A stretch of DNA of 17,425 nt from an uncultured Lachnospiraceae bacterium (GCA_948688495.1 CAPQSW010000007.1:5704-23128), one strand, 5' to 3'. Counted from the stretch's first letter, positions 1 through 6,214 are shown. Numbers and translations are program-made. Notes: generated by a model from the sequence alone, not told the origin.

Positions 1-555
1 GAGGTAACCACCAGGAATGCCGGGCTGAGCAATGCCATTGTAAAGACCAGCGCAGTAACCCCGCAGGAGACTCCTGAGGAATCTGCCGATACAGTACCGG
101 CAGCAGAGGAAGATATTTTAGTTGATATTCAGGATACAGATTTAGTGGATGACGCAGCAGAAGCTCCCGCAGAGGAAACTGCGCCGACAGAAGATCCTGC
201 GCCTGCAGAGGAACCTGCGCCTGCAGAAGATCCAGCTCCAACGGAAGATCCTGCACCGGCAGATATTGCTGATACAGAAGTACCTGATACAACAGCGCCG
301 GTAGTTTGCCCATATTATGTAGATGCCAATGGAGACGGAGTTTGCGACCACTGCGCCCATGGCGGAGCATGCGGCAATTATGTGGATGCTGATGGAAACG
401 GAGTTTGCGATTACTGCAGCCACAATGGAAGCGGCCATTGCGGGAATTATGCAGATTCTAACGGAGATGGAATCTGTGATAATTATTCCGGCGGCGGTAA
501 CGGCGGCTACGGCGGTCACCATGGAGGCAGACATCATGGAGGTCATCACTGGTAG
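1..555 (+). CDS. Acidic Pro/Glu-rich protein with Cys-flanked calcium-loop-like repeats and His-rich tail (5' end missing)
   Basis: The frame is open from the first base, so the start and any signal peptide lie upstream; 184 residues are visible. The order is: a short Thr/Ser-rich stretch, a low-complexity Ala/Pro/Glu/Asp segment (about residues 48-98) with repeated PAPAEE/PAPTED units, three repeats built on Y-V-D-A-N-G-D-G-V-C-D (codons from 307, 370 and 439), then a Gly/His tail ending in HHGGHHW. The D-x-N/D-x-D-G core resembles EF-hand or thrombospondin-type-3 calcium loops, and the Cys and His residues could also bind transition metals; both are inference. The flexible acidic segment suits an exported or surface protein. 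The stop is 21 bases before an ECF sigma gene with no terminator between, so the two are probably co-transcribed. I do not recognise a named family. Confidence 0.8.
   Translation, partial: EVTTRNAGLSNAIVKTSAVTPQETPEESADTVPAAEEDILVDIQDTDLVDDAAEAPAEETAPTEDPAPAEEPAPAEDPAPTEDPAPADIADTEVPDTTAPVVCPYYVDANGDGVCDHCAHGGACGNYVDADGNGVCDYCSHNGSGHCGNYADSNGDGICDNYSGGGNGGYGGHHGGRHHGGHHW
307..486 (+). repeat. Three in-frame repeats encoding Cys-x-x-Y-V-D-x-N-G-D-G-V-C-D
   Basis: Repeat units begin at 307, 370 and 439. The first two carry the Cys-Gly/Pro start, the Asp/Asn loop and a D-x-C end; the third has the loop but reads CDNY, so it lacks the final Cys. Third-position differences between units show they are not recent perfect duplications. 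Confidence 0.75.
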
Positions 556-576
556 GAAATACAAAGGGGATATTTT

Positions 577-1059
577 ATGCGCAACGAACAGGAGGTCGAG
601 CAGGCAATAGATTTACATTCTGATATGATTCGCAGGATTTGCCTGTTGCATCTGAATAGCCATGAGGATACGGAGGATGTGCTTCAGGAGGTGTTTTTGA
701 AGTATGTCCTCCATTCTGCGGTCTTTGAGAGCCAGGAACATGAAAAAGCATGGTTAATCCGCGTCACGCTCAATGCCTGTAAAGATTTGAAGAGGAAATT
801 ATTCCGTCACAGTACTGTGCCATTGGAAGTGCTTTCAGAGGAGGCGGCCAGTGTGATGCCGGAACAAATGGGAATTTTGGAAATCGTGCTTTCGCTGCCA
901 GTGAAGTACAAAGATGTGATTTATCTTCATTATTATGAAGGGTACACTGCAAAGGAAATCGGAACAATGCTGCATAAAAAGGAAAACACCGTATATTCCC
1001 TTTTGTCGAGGGGGAGAGAATTGCTGAAACAGAAGCTTGGAGGTGACAGGAATGTATGA
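577..1059 (+). CDS. ECF-type RNA polymerase sigma-70 family sigma factor
   Basis: The 160-residue protein has the two-domain ECF layout. Region 2 spans about residues 12-75, with the HEDTEDVLQEVFLKY helix at 29-43 and the AWLIRVTLNACKD segment at 58-70. Region 4 spans about 100-155 and contains the helix-turn-helix YTAKEIGTMLHKKENTVYSLLSRGR. It would direct RNA polymerase to a small regulon while restrained by the anti-sigma factor encoded next. The ATG follows an AAAGGGGA ribosome binding site by 6 bases. Its end overlaps the next start by 8 bases, which indicates translational coupling. It is much shorter than SigI-type sigma factors, although its partner has RsgI-like features. The usual ECF pattern would include autoregulation, but the operon promoter lies outside the window. 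Confidence 0.92.
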   Translation: MRNEQEVEQAIDLHSDMIRRICLLHLNSHEDTEDVLQEVFLKYVLHSAVFESQEHEKAWLIRVTLNACKDLKRKLFRHSTVPLEVLSEEAASVMPEQMGILEIVLSLPVKYKDVIYLHYYEGYTAKEIGTMLHKKENTVYSLLSRGRELLKQKLGGDRNV

Positions 1060-1822
1060 TGAGATTCGGGAAGCATTTGATCAGGTTCACGCAACAGAGC
1101 AGATGAAACAGTCTGTCTCTGATTATCTGGTTCAAAAGAGACGGAAAACTTCAGAAAACACCGTGAGATTTCGTATGCGTTCTCTGGCTCCTGTTTGTGC
1201 CCTGCTGCTGATATGCATTGGAATTGGAAACTGGTATTTCTGGGAAATGCCGGTGTCTTATGTCAGTGTGGACGTGAATCCTTCCATTGAACTGACGCTG
1301 AACCGGAGAAACCGTGTGACAGACGCAAAGAGCCGGAACAAAGACGGTGCAAAAGTTCTGGAGCATGTACAGCTGGAAGGCAAGGATTATTTGGAAGCAG
1401 TGGAACTTCTGGTGGAGAGTGAAGCCATGCAGCCGTATCTGACCACAGATGCAGAGCTGACAGTTACCGTGGCCTCGCTGAAAGCAGAGGAGCTTCTGTC
1501 AGGTCTTGAGAACAGCGTAGTGGCCACGCACTATCATGGAATGTGCAGAAGCGCGGACATGGAAACGGTAGCGTCAGCCCATGATCACGGTATGTCTTTA
1601 GGCAAATATCAGATGTATCAGCTTTTGTCCCAGTACGGTTCCGGCCTGTCCACAGAGGACTGCCAGAATATTTCCATGTGCCGGCTTCGGGAGCTGTTAG
1701 TTCAGTACGAAAACGGAAGGGAAGAATCGGTAACCGATAATGAATTAGATAATATGCAGGTGGGCTGCAGCCACGGCGAGCAGCAGCATCACCATCATGA
1801 GAACGGACATTACCATCAGTGA
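1052..1822 (+). CDS. RsgI-like transmembrane anti-sigma factor with His-rich C-terminus
   Basis: I place the start at ATG 1052, 8 bases after GGAGG (1039-1043), rather than at an in-frame TTG at 1037, giving 256 residues. Residues 1-43 are cytoplasmic and probably bind the sigma factor; 44-64 form one membrane helix; 67-150 (from YVSVDVNPSIELTLN) match the extracytoplasmic middle domain known from RsgI-type anti-sigma factors. A later segment (MSLGKYQMYQLLSQYG, about 181-196) resembles the conserved GKY motif of that family. The outer domain carries HYHGMC (161-165) and AHDHGM (176-181) and ends in GCSHGEQQHHHHENGHYHQ, so metal sensing is an attractive but unproven role. It is coupled to the upstream sigma gene and followed at once by a terminator. 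Confidence 0.87.
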   Translation: MYDEIREAFDQVHATEQMKQSVSDYLVQKRRKTSENTVRFRMRSLAPVCALLLICIGIGNWYFWEMPVSYVSVDVNPSIELTLNRRNRVTDAKSRNKDGAKVLEHVQLEGKDYLEAVELLVESEAMQPYLTTDAELTVTVASLKAEELLSGLENSVVATHYHGMCRSADMETVASAHDHGMSLGKYQMYQLLSQYGSGLSTEDCQNISMCRLRELLVQYENGREESVTDNELDNMQVGCSHGEQQHHHHENGHYHQ

Positions 1823-1833
1823 TGTCCTTTTTT
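1805..1833 (+). terminator. Intrinsic terminator overlapping the end of the anti-sigma gene
   Basis: The stem GGACATTAC (1805-1813) pairs with GTGATGTCC (1819-1827) with one G-T wobble and loop CATCA, followed by six T (1828-1833). The last His and Gln codons and the TGA stop lie inside the hairpin. Confidence 0.85.
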
Positions 1834-1878
1834 AATTCTGAAAGTCTGAATCGTTCCGTCTTTTACGCATAAACAGAA

Positions 1879-1907
1879 TGTAAACAATTATCTTGTGCAA
1901 GTTGACA
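1879..1907. promoter_or_regulatory. Candidate BirA-type operator over the bioB -35 box
   Basis: TGTAAAC (1879-1885) and GTTGACA (1901-1907) form an imperfect dyad (6 of 7 bases complementary) separated by 15 bases. The half-sites resemble the BirA box (TGTAAACC ... GGTTTACA), and the right half covers the -35 element, so binding would block transcription. The spacing is a few bases shorter than I recall for the E. coli bio operator, so this is a candidate only. Confidence 0.42.
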
Positions 1908-1930
1908 ATAAAAATGATTCCGTGTATAGT
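1902..1930 (+). promoter_or_regulatory. Sigma-A promoter of bioB
   Basis: TTGACA (1902-1907), a 17-base spacer and TATAGT (1925-1930) form a near-consensus promoter. The predicted transcript starts near 1937, leaving a leader of about 105 bases before the bioB ATG. Confidence 0.82.
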
Positions 1931-1947
1931 ATTTTTAGAAAAAGAGC

Positions 1948-1991
1948 GTGTTTGACTGCGCTTTGCAGCAGTTTGAAACAGCGGCAAACAC
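1948..1991 (+). other. Possible folded bioB leader RNA
   Basis: GTGTTTG (1948-1954) pairs with CAAACAC (1985-1991) and encloses the small hairpin CTGC-GCTTT-GCAG (1956-1968). It lies between the promoter and the ribosome binding site. I match it to no known riboswitch class, and there is no T-run after the outer stem, so any role is speculative. Confidence 0.3.
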
Positions 1992-2042
1992 ACAGGAGAA
2001 TATTGGAAACAGAAACATGCGGAAACCGGAAATGGAGGAACT

Positions 2043-3017
2043 ATGAAAGAGAAGCTGGAGTGTTTAAAGAAAAAAGTCTTAGAGGGATACCAAATCAGTA
2101 AGGAGGAGGCGCTTGCACTGGCAGAGATGCCGTTGGAGGAGCTGACCCAGGCGGCAGATGAGATTCGGCAGAAATTCTGCAAAAACCAGTTTGATCTCTG
2201 TACCATTATCAATGGAAAGAGCGGAAAATGTTCAGAAAACTGTAAATATTGCGCACAGTCGTCGTTTTACCCAACGGATGTGGAAAGTTATCCCTTATTG
2301 GGAACGGAAGAACTGCTGAAACAGGCGGAATATAGCAGTAAACGGGGAGTGCCCAGATATTCCATTGTCACCTCCGGCAAAAAGCTCAGCAGCCGGGAAG
2401 TGGAACAGGTATGCGAGAGCATTCGTCAGATTAAGGAGCATGTGGATATTTCTGTCTGCGTATCCTTTGGACTTCTGGAGGAGGAAGAATTCCGGAAAGT
2501 GAAAGAGGCAGGCGCAGTGCGGGTACATAATAATCTGGAAGCTTCAGCAAATTATTTTCCAAATGTCTGTACCACCCATACACAGAAAGACAAAATCAAT
2601 TCGCTGCAGGCGGCAGAAAAAGCCGGGCTCAGCATCTGCAGCGGCGGAATTATGGGCCTTGGGGAAAGCATGGAGGATCGCATTGACCTGGCGTTCACGC
2701 TGCGGGAACTGGGGGTTCAATCCGTACCTGTGAATATGCTGAATCCCATACCGGGAACACCCTATGAGAACAATCCCAGGCTGACAGAAGAGGAAATGTG
2801 CCGGATTGTAGCTGTGTTCCGTTTTATTCTGCCGAAAGCGTTTATCCGGCTGGCAGGCGGCAGAGGATTGATGCAGGATCAGGGACGAAGATGCTTTCAG
2901 TCCGGAGCCAATGCAGCCATTACCGGCGATATGCTGACAACTGCGGGAATTACGATCCAAAAGGATATGGAAATGCTGGAAGAATTAGGCTATCAGGCGG
3001 CTGCCTGGGAAAAATAA
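2043..3017 (+). CDS. bioB: Biotin synthase (radical SAM), anaerobe-type Cys pattern
   Basis: BioB inserts sulfur into dethiobiotin to form biotin. The 324 residues carry the radical SAM motif C-SEN-C-KY-C (C63, C67, C70), the substrate motif VHNNLEAS (161-168), CSGGIMGLGE (199-208), and IRLAGGR with R269 at the position of E. coli R260. From remembered E. coli sequence, auxiliary-cluster ligands C128 and C188 match C139 and C199, but C97 is replaced by S107 (RYSIVTSG), while a new Cys, C176, occurs in FPNVCTTHT. This fits the type II BioB of obligate anaerobes, reported to carry a 4Fe-5S auxiliary cluster. GGAGG at 2034-2038 supports the start. The gene is monocistronic, and no bioA, bioD or bioF is present, so precursor may be made elsewhere or salvaged. 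Confidence 0.95.
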   Translation: MKEKLECLKKKVLEGYQISKEEALALAEMPLEELTQAADEIRQKFCKNQFDLCTIINGKSGKCSENCKYCAQSSFYPTDVESYPLLGTEELLKQAEYSSKRGVPRYSIVTSGKKLSSREVEQVCESIRQIKEHVDISVCVSFGLLEEEEFRKVKEAGAVRVHNNLEASANYFPNVCTTHTQKDKINSLQAAEKAGLSICSGGIMGLGESMEDRIDLAFTLRELGVQSVPVNMLNPIPGTPYENNPRLTEEEMCRIVAVFRFILPKAFIRLAGGRGLMQDQGRRCFQSGANAAITGDMLTTAGITIQKDMEMLEELGYQAAAWEK

Positions 3018-3064
3018 ACTGAATATTCTGGGTGATAGCTGGAGGAGCTGTTCAAAACGGAAGG

Positions 3065-3092
3065 AAAGGGTTGCCGTGCGGCAACCCTTTTT
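3065..3092 (+). terminator. Intrinsic terminator of bioB
   Basis: AAAGGGTTGCC (3065-3075) and GGCAACCCTTT (3080-3090) form a perfect 11-bp stem with loop GTGC, with the T-run at 3088-3092. It lies 47 bases after the bioB stop and separates bioB from hydEG. Confidence 0.93.
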
Positions 3093-3106
3093 GGGGGAGT
3101 AAATTT

Positions 3107-3246
3107 ATGAAATGTTTCATGGGGTGCCACATCTTGGGCGGTGGCACCGACCACATATATGTAAAATAACTTATGAGAGTTATGTGTTGTTAGTCGAAGC
3201 TGATAACGGTGCGCGCTTTTGTTTGTGCTATCAACTTCATTTGATA
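3107..3246. other. Cluster of inverted repeats in a gene-free region
   Basis: Between the bioB terminator and about 3345 I find no gene but several hairpins in a row: ATGAAA/TTTCAT (3107-3120), a perfect 8-bp GGTGCCAC/GTGGCACC with 10-base loop (3123-3148), ATAACT/AGTTAT (3166-3183), and GAAGCTGATA/TATCAACTTC (3196-3205 with 3229-3238, one mismatch). TATCAA (3229-3234) can instead pair with TTGATA (3241-3246), giving mutually exclusive stems. None has a T-run. It could be an untranslated RNA or a decayed mobile element end; no known RNA family is recognised. Confidence 0.45.
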
Positions 3247-3344
3247 GACTTAGTATAAAAGATAATTGTGTGCAAAGTGTGGACAATTTCTAAAAGAAAC
3301 ATAAAAATTTCCAAAGAAATTATGAAGTTGCTTTATATATATTT

Positions 3345-3569
3345 ATGGAAGTAATCAGACAAGAGTATTTTCAAAAATTGTTGGGCTGGAGAACCTTGAA
3401 TTGTCTTAAAAATTATGTTACGATATTTCAAGCAGGTGAGCCAGAAGCTGTTCTGACGGCAAACCAGAATAAAATTATGACCAGACCACAAGGGTATCCT
3501 GAAGGGAACGGTACAGAACATAGCAATCAGAATGAGTATCGCGCCAGCCGCAGCCGCAAAACGGCATAA
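3345..3569 (+). pseudogene. Possible decayed N-terminal fragment of an AAA/DUF4143-type ATPase gene
   Basis: A 74-codon frame begins MEVIRQEYFQKLLGWR. Its first 30 or so residues follow the pattern typical of AAA_14/DUF4143 ATPases (I-R-x-x-Y-x-x-K-L-x-x-W, later V-T), but the P-loop that should follow is absent and the rest is composition-like with no family resemblance. There is no ribosome binding site before the ATG. I read it as a degenerate relic or chance frame and not as a working gene. The match is from memory of the family pattern. Confidence 0.25.
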
Positions 3570-3584
3570 TTCCACATGCGGCTG
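3545..3584 (+). other. GC-rich inverted repeats upstream of hydE
   Basis: CAGCCGC occurs twice in tandem (3545-3551, 3551-3557) and can pair with GCGGCTG (3578-3584). A smaller hairpin GCCG-CAAAA-CGGC (3553-3565) competes. Whether this is transcribed is unknown. Confidence 0.35.
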
Positions 3585-3599
3585 TGTGCATCATATTAT
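3571..3599 (+). promoter_or_regulatory. Weak candidate promoter for hydEG
   Basis: TCCACA (3571-3576), 17 bases, TATTAT (3594-3599). Only four of six bases match in the -35 box. If used, transcription would start near 3606 and include the leader hairpins listed next. Confidence 0.28.
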
Positions 3600-3600
3600 G

Positions 3601-3628
3601 CTGAGCGGCAGATTTATCAGGCGCTCAG
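3601..3628 (+). other. Leader hairpin upstream of hydE
   Basis: CTGAGCG (3601-3607) and CGCTCAG (3622-3628) form a perfect 7-bp stem with a 14-base loop, immediately before the terminator-like hairpin. Confidence 0.5.
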
Positions 3629-3637
3629 TATAGCTGT

Positions 3638-3665
3638 CCCTGTACCTTAAGGTATGGGGATTTTT
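3638..3665 (+). terminator. Terminator-like hairpin in the hydE leader (possible attenuator)
   Basis: CCCTGTACC (3638-3646) pairs with GGTATGGGG (3651-3659) as nine pairs including two wobbles, with loop TTAA, followed by A and five T (3661-3665). It ends 46 bases before the hydE start. It could end an upstream transcript or act as an attenuator; I see no convincing anti-terminator. Confidence 0.55.
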
Positions 3666-3667
3666 AT

Positions 3668-3683
3668 ACATTAATATTAATGT
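3668..3683. promoter_or_regulatory. 16-bp perfect palindrome before hydE
   Basis: ACATTAATATTAATGT is a perfect palindrome located 18 bases before the hydE ribosome binding site. The symmetry suits a dimeric regulator, but it matches no operator I can name and AT-rich palindromes also arise by chance. Confidence 0.4.
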
Positions 3684-3711
3684 TACCATTAAAATCATGG
3701 CAGGAGGGTTT

Positions 3712-4758
3712 ATGGAGCAGCCAAAACGGTTAATTGACAAGCTGGAAGCAACATCAATGCTTACAAAAGAAGAATGGGTTGCCCTTATCGAGAGCCGCAA
3801 TGAGGGTGTTGCAGCATATTTGTTTGAGAAGGCAAGGAAATGTCAGTATCAGTATTATGGAAACAGGATTTATACCAGAGGATTGATTGAATTTACCAAT
3901 TACTGTAAAAATGACTGTTATTACTGTGGCATCCGAAGGAGTAACCGGAATGCGAAACGATATCGTCTGGCGAAAGAGCAGATATTAGAATGCTGTCAGA
4001 TGGGATATGGTTTGGGGTTTCGGACGTTCGTGCTCCAGGGCGGTGAAGATGGATGGTTTACCCAGGAAAAACTTGAGGATATTGTATGCGCCATTAAGAG
4101 GGGCTATCCAGATTGCGCGCTTACGCTTTCCATAGGAGAGCGTTCCAAAGAGAGCTATCAAAGGCTGTTTGAAGCGGGGGCGGACCGTTATCTGCTGAGG
4201 CATGAGACGGCAGATGAGACACATTATGGGATTCTGCATCCGCCGGAGCTGTCTGCAAACCATCGTAAGCAATGCCTGTGGGATTTGAAGGAAATCGGGT
4301 ATCAGACAGGAACCGGATTTATGGTAGGAAGCCCCGGACAAACCGTGGAGCATCTTGCCGAGGATTTGCTGTTCATCCGAGAGCTTACGCCCCACATGGT
4401 TGGCATTGGTCCCTTCGTTCCACACCATGACACCCCATTCGCGGCGGAAGTGGGAGGAACGGTGGAGTTAACGCTCTTTCTCATCGGGCTGCTTCGCGTC
4501 ATGCTGCCGAAGCTGTTGCTGCCGGCCACGACTGCACTGGGAACGATTGATCCAAATGGCAGGGAGAAAGGTGTTCTGGCAGGGGCGAATGTAGTTATGC
4601 CGAATTTGTCCCCGGTATCTGTGCGGAAGAAGTATGAGCTTTATGACAATAAAATCTGCACTGGGGAGGAAGCCGCAGAATGCCAGGATTGTTTAAGGCG
4701 GAGGATGGAGAATATAGGATATAAGCTAGTGGTTGATCGAGGAGATTATTGTCAGTAA
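3712..4758 (+). CDS. hydE: [FeFe]-hydrogenase maturation radical SAM protein HydE
   Basis: HydE helps build the organometallic precursor of the H-cluster in [FeFe]-hydrogenase. The 348 residues start at ATG 3712, directly after AGGAGGG (3702-3708); an upstream in-frame ATG at 3697 lacks such a site. The radical SAM motif C-KND-C-YY-C is at C65, C69 and C72 within GLIEFTNYCKNDCYYCGIRR. TLSIGE, ADRYLLRHETA, GSPGQT, VGIGPFVPH and PATTALGTIDPNGRE follow in the order seen in Thermotoga HydE. The optional C-terminal cluster ligands are kept as C316-x7-C324-x2-C327. The stop lies inside the ribosome binding site of hydG, so the two are translated as a pair. No hydF or hydrogenase gene is in the window. 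Confidence 0.95.
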   Translation: MEQPKRLIDKLEATSMLTKEEWVALIESRNEGVAAYLFEKARKCQYQYYGNRIYTRGLIEFTNYCKNDCYYCGIRRSNRNAKRYRLAKEQILECCQMGYGLGFRTFVLQGGEDGWFTQEKLEDIVCAIKRGYPDCALTLSIGERSKESYQRLFEAGADRYLLRHETADETHYGILHPPELSANHRKQCLWDLKEIGYQTGTGFMVGSPGQTVEHLAEDLLFIRELTPHMVGIGPFVPHHDTPFAAEVGGTVELTLFLIGLLRVMLPKLLLPATTALGTIDPNGREKGVLAGANVVMPNLSPVSVRKKYELYDNKICTGEEAAECQDCLRRRMENIGYKLVVDRGDYCQ

Positions 4759-4774
4759 AGGAGGATATAGGATA

Positions 4775-6193
4775 ATGTACAATGTAATGTCACCAAAAGC
4801 AGAGGAATTTATCAGCCATGAGGAGATTTTAGAATCACTGGCGTACGCCGAAAAGAATAAAAATAACCGTGAACTGATAGACGGGATTTTAGCGAAGGCC
4901 CGCGAGCGGAAAGGTCTTTCCCATCGAGAGGCGGCCGTGCTTCTGGATTGTGAATTGGAAGACAAAAATCAGGAAATTTACGCGCTTGCGGAGCAGATAA
5001 AAAAGGATTTTTACGGAAACCGTATCGTAATGTTTGCACCGTTGTATCTGTCAAATTATTGTATTAACGGTTGCGAATATTGTCCATATCATCTGAAAAA
5101 CAAGCACATTGCCAGAAAGAAGCTGACGCAGGAGGAAATTGTAAAAGAGGTCACAGCGCTGCAGGACATGGGGCATAAGCGTCTGGCATTAGAGGCAGGG
5201 GAAGACCCGGTAAACAACCCGATTGAGTATATCCTGGAAAGTATCAAAACCATCTATGGCATTAAGCACAAAAACGGTGCGATCCGCCGCGTCAATGTCA
5301 ATATAGCAGCGACCACGGTGGAGAATTACCGCAAGCTGAAAGAAGCAGGGATTGGCACTTATATTTTGTTCCAGGAGACTTATAATAAGGAATCTTATGA
5401 AAAACTGCATCCCACCGGACCAAAACATGATTATGCATACCACACAGAGGCCATGGACCGCGCGATGGATGGCGGTATTGACGATGTAGGGCTGGGTGTG
5501 CTTTATGGGCTCAATAATTATCGTTATGATTTTACTGGAATTCTCATGCATGCCGAGCATTTGGAGGCTTATAAGGGAGTAGGCCCACATACCATCAGTG
5601 TGCCGCGTCTTCGCCGGGCAGACGATATTGACCCGGATGTTTTTGATAACGGGATTACGGACGAGACGTTTGAAAAGATTGTAGCCTGCATCCGCATAGC
5701 CGTTCCCTATACAGGAATGATTGTATCCACCAGGGAGAGCCAGAGCTGCCGGGAGAAGGTATTGCATCTTGGAATCTCGCAGATCAGTGGAGCTTCCAGA
5801 ACCAGTGTCGGCGGTTATGCTGAGCCAGAGCCCGAGGAGGAAAATTCCGCACAGTTTGACGTCAGCGATAACCGTACCCTGGATGAAGTGGTGCAGTGGC
5901 TGATGAAGATGGGGTATGTGCCGAGCTTTTGCACGGCATGTTACCGTGAGGGCAGGACGGGCGACCGCTTTATGTCGCTGTTAAAGAGCGGGCAGATTGT
6001 GAATTGCTGCCATCCCAACGCGCTGATGACGCTCAAAGAATATCTGGAGGATTACGCCGCCGAGGAGACCAGGGAAATCGGCGATAAGCTCATTGCAAAG
6101 GAGATGGATGTCATCACCAATCCCAAGGTGAAGGAACGGGTGAAGGAATACCTGGCAAATATCCACAATGGGGAGCGGGATTTCCGGTTTTAG
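4775..6193 (+). CDS. hydG: [FeFe]-hydrogenase maturation radical SAM tyrosine lyase HydG
   Basis: HydG cleaves tyrosine to p-cresol and supplies CO and cyanide bound to iron for the H-cluster. The 472 residues match full family length. The radical SAM cluster binds C96, C100 and C103 (C-ING-C-EY-C); the C-terminal auxiliary cluster motif C386-x2-C389-x22-C412 is intact (SFCTACYREGRTGDRFM then NCC). The conserved YILFQETYNKESYEKLHP and ISVPRLRRADD blocks are present. The start at 4775 is chosen because AAAGGAGG (4757-4764) is placed 10 bases upstream; an extension to 4733 would overlap hydE without a good site, and a third option at ATG 4787 cannot be excluded. It probably shares one transcript with hydE and ends at a strong terminator. 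Confidence 0.96.
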   Translation: MYNVMSPKAEEFISHEEILESLAYAEKNKNNRELIDGILAKARERKGLSHREAAVLLDCELEDKNQEIYALAEQIKKDFYGNRIVMFAPLYLSNYCINGCEYCPYHLKNKHIARKKLTQEEIVKEVTALQDMGHKRLALEAGEDPVNNPIEYILESIKTIYGIKHKNGAIRRVNVNIAATTVENYRKLKEAGIGTYILFQETYNKESYEKLHPTGPKHDYAYHTEAMDRAMDGGIDDVGLGVLYGLNNYRYDFTGILMHAEHLEAYKGVGPHTISVPRLRRADDIDPDVFDNGITDETFEKIVACIRIAVPYTGMIVSTRESQSCREKVLHLGISQISGASRTSVGGYAEPEPEEENSAQFDVSDNRTLDEVVQWLMKMGYVPSFCTACYREGRTGDRFMSLLKSGQIVNCCHPNALMTLKEYLEDYAAEETREIGDKLIAKEMDVITNPKVKERVKEYLANIHNGERDFRF

Positions 6194-6214
6194 TATAAAA
6201 TCTTAAAGTAACAA

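Noticed and set aside
142..564. 140-codon minus-strand frame opposite the Asp/Cys repeats
   Set aside because: Its repeats mirror the plus-strand repeats, and the plus frame leads with operon spacing into the sigma gene.
1895..2101. Small 68-codon frame overlapping the bioB promoter and start
   Set aside because: It has no ribosome binding site, begins upstream of the promoter -35 box and overlaps bioB.
3333..3575. Minus-strand frame with a hydrophobic stretch near its start
   Set aside because: No ribosome binding site or promoter, and the hydrophobic run is explained by antisense of GC-rich repeats.
3490..3600. Cobalamin-riboswitch-like GGGAAC and GCCGC segments before hydE
   Set aside because: Only scattered bases match; the required conserved core and its order are not present.
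3665..3690. Rex binding site before hydE
   Set aside because: The palindrome ATTAATATTAAT lacks the TTGT/ACAA ends and spacing of the Rex consensus.
5189..5767. 192-codon minus-strand frame inside hydG
   Set aside because: Antisense shadow of a conserved, full-length hydG; no start signal.
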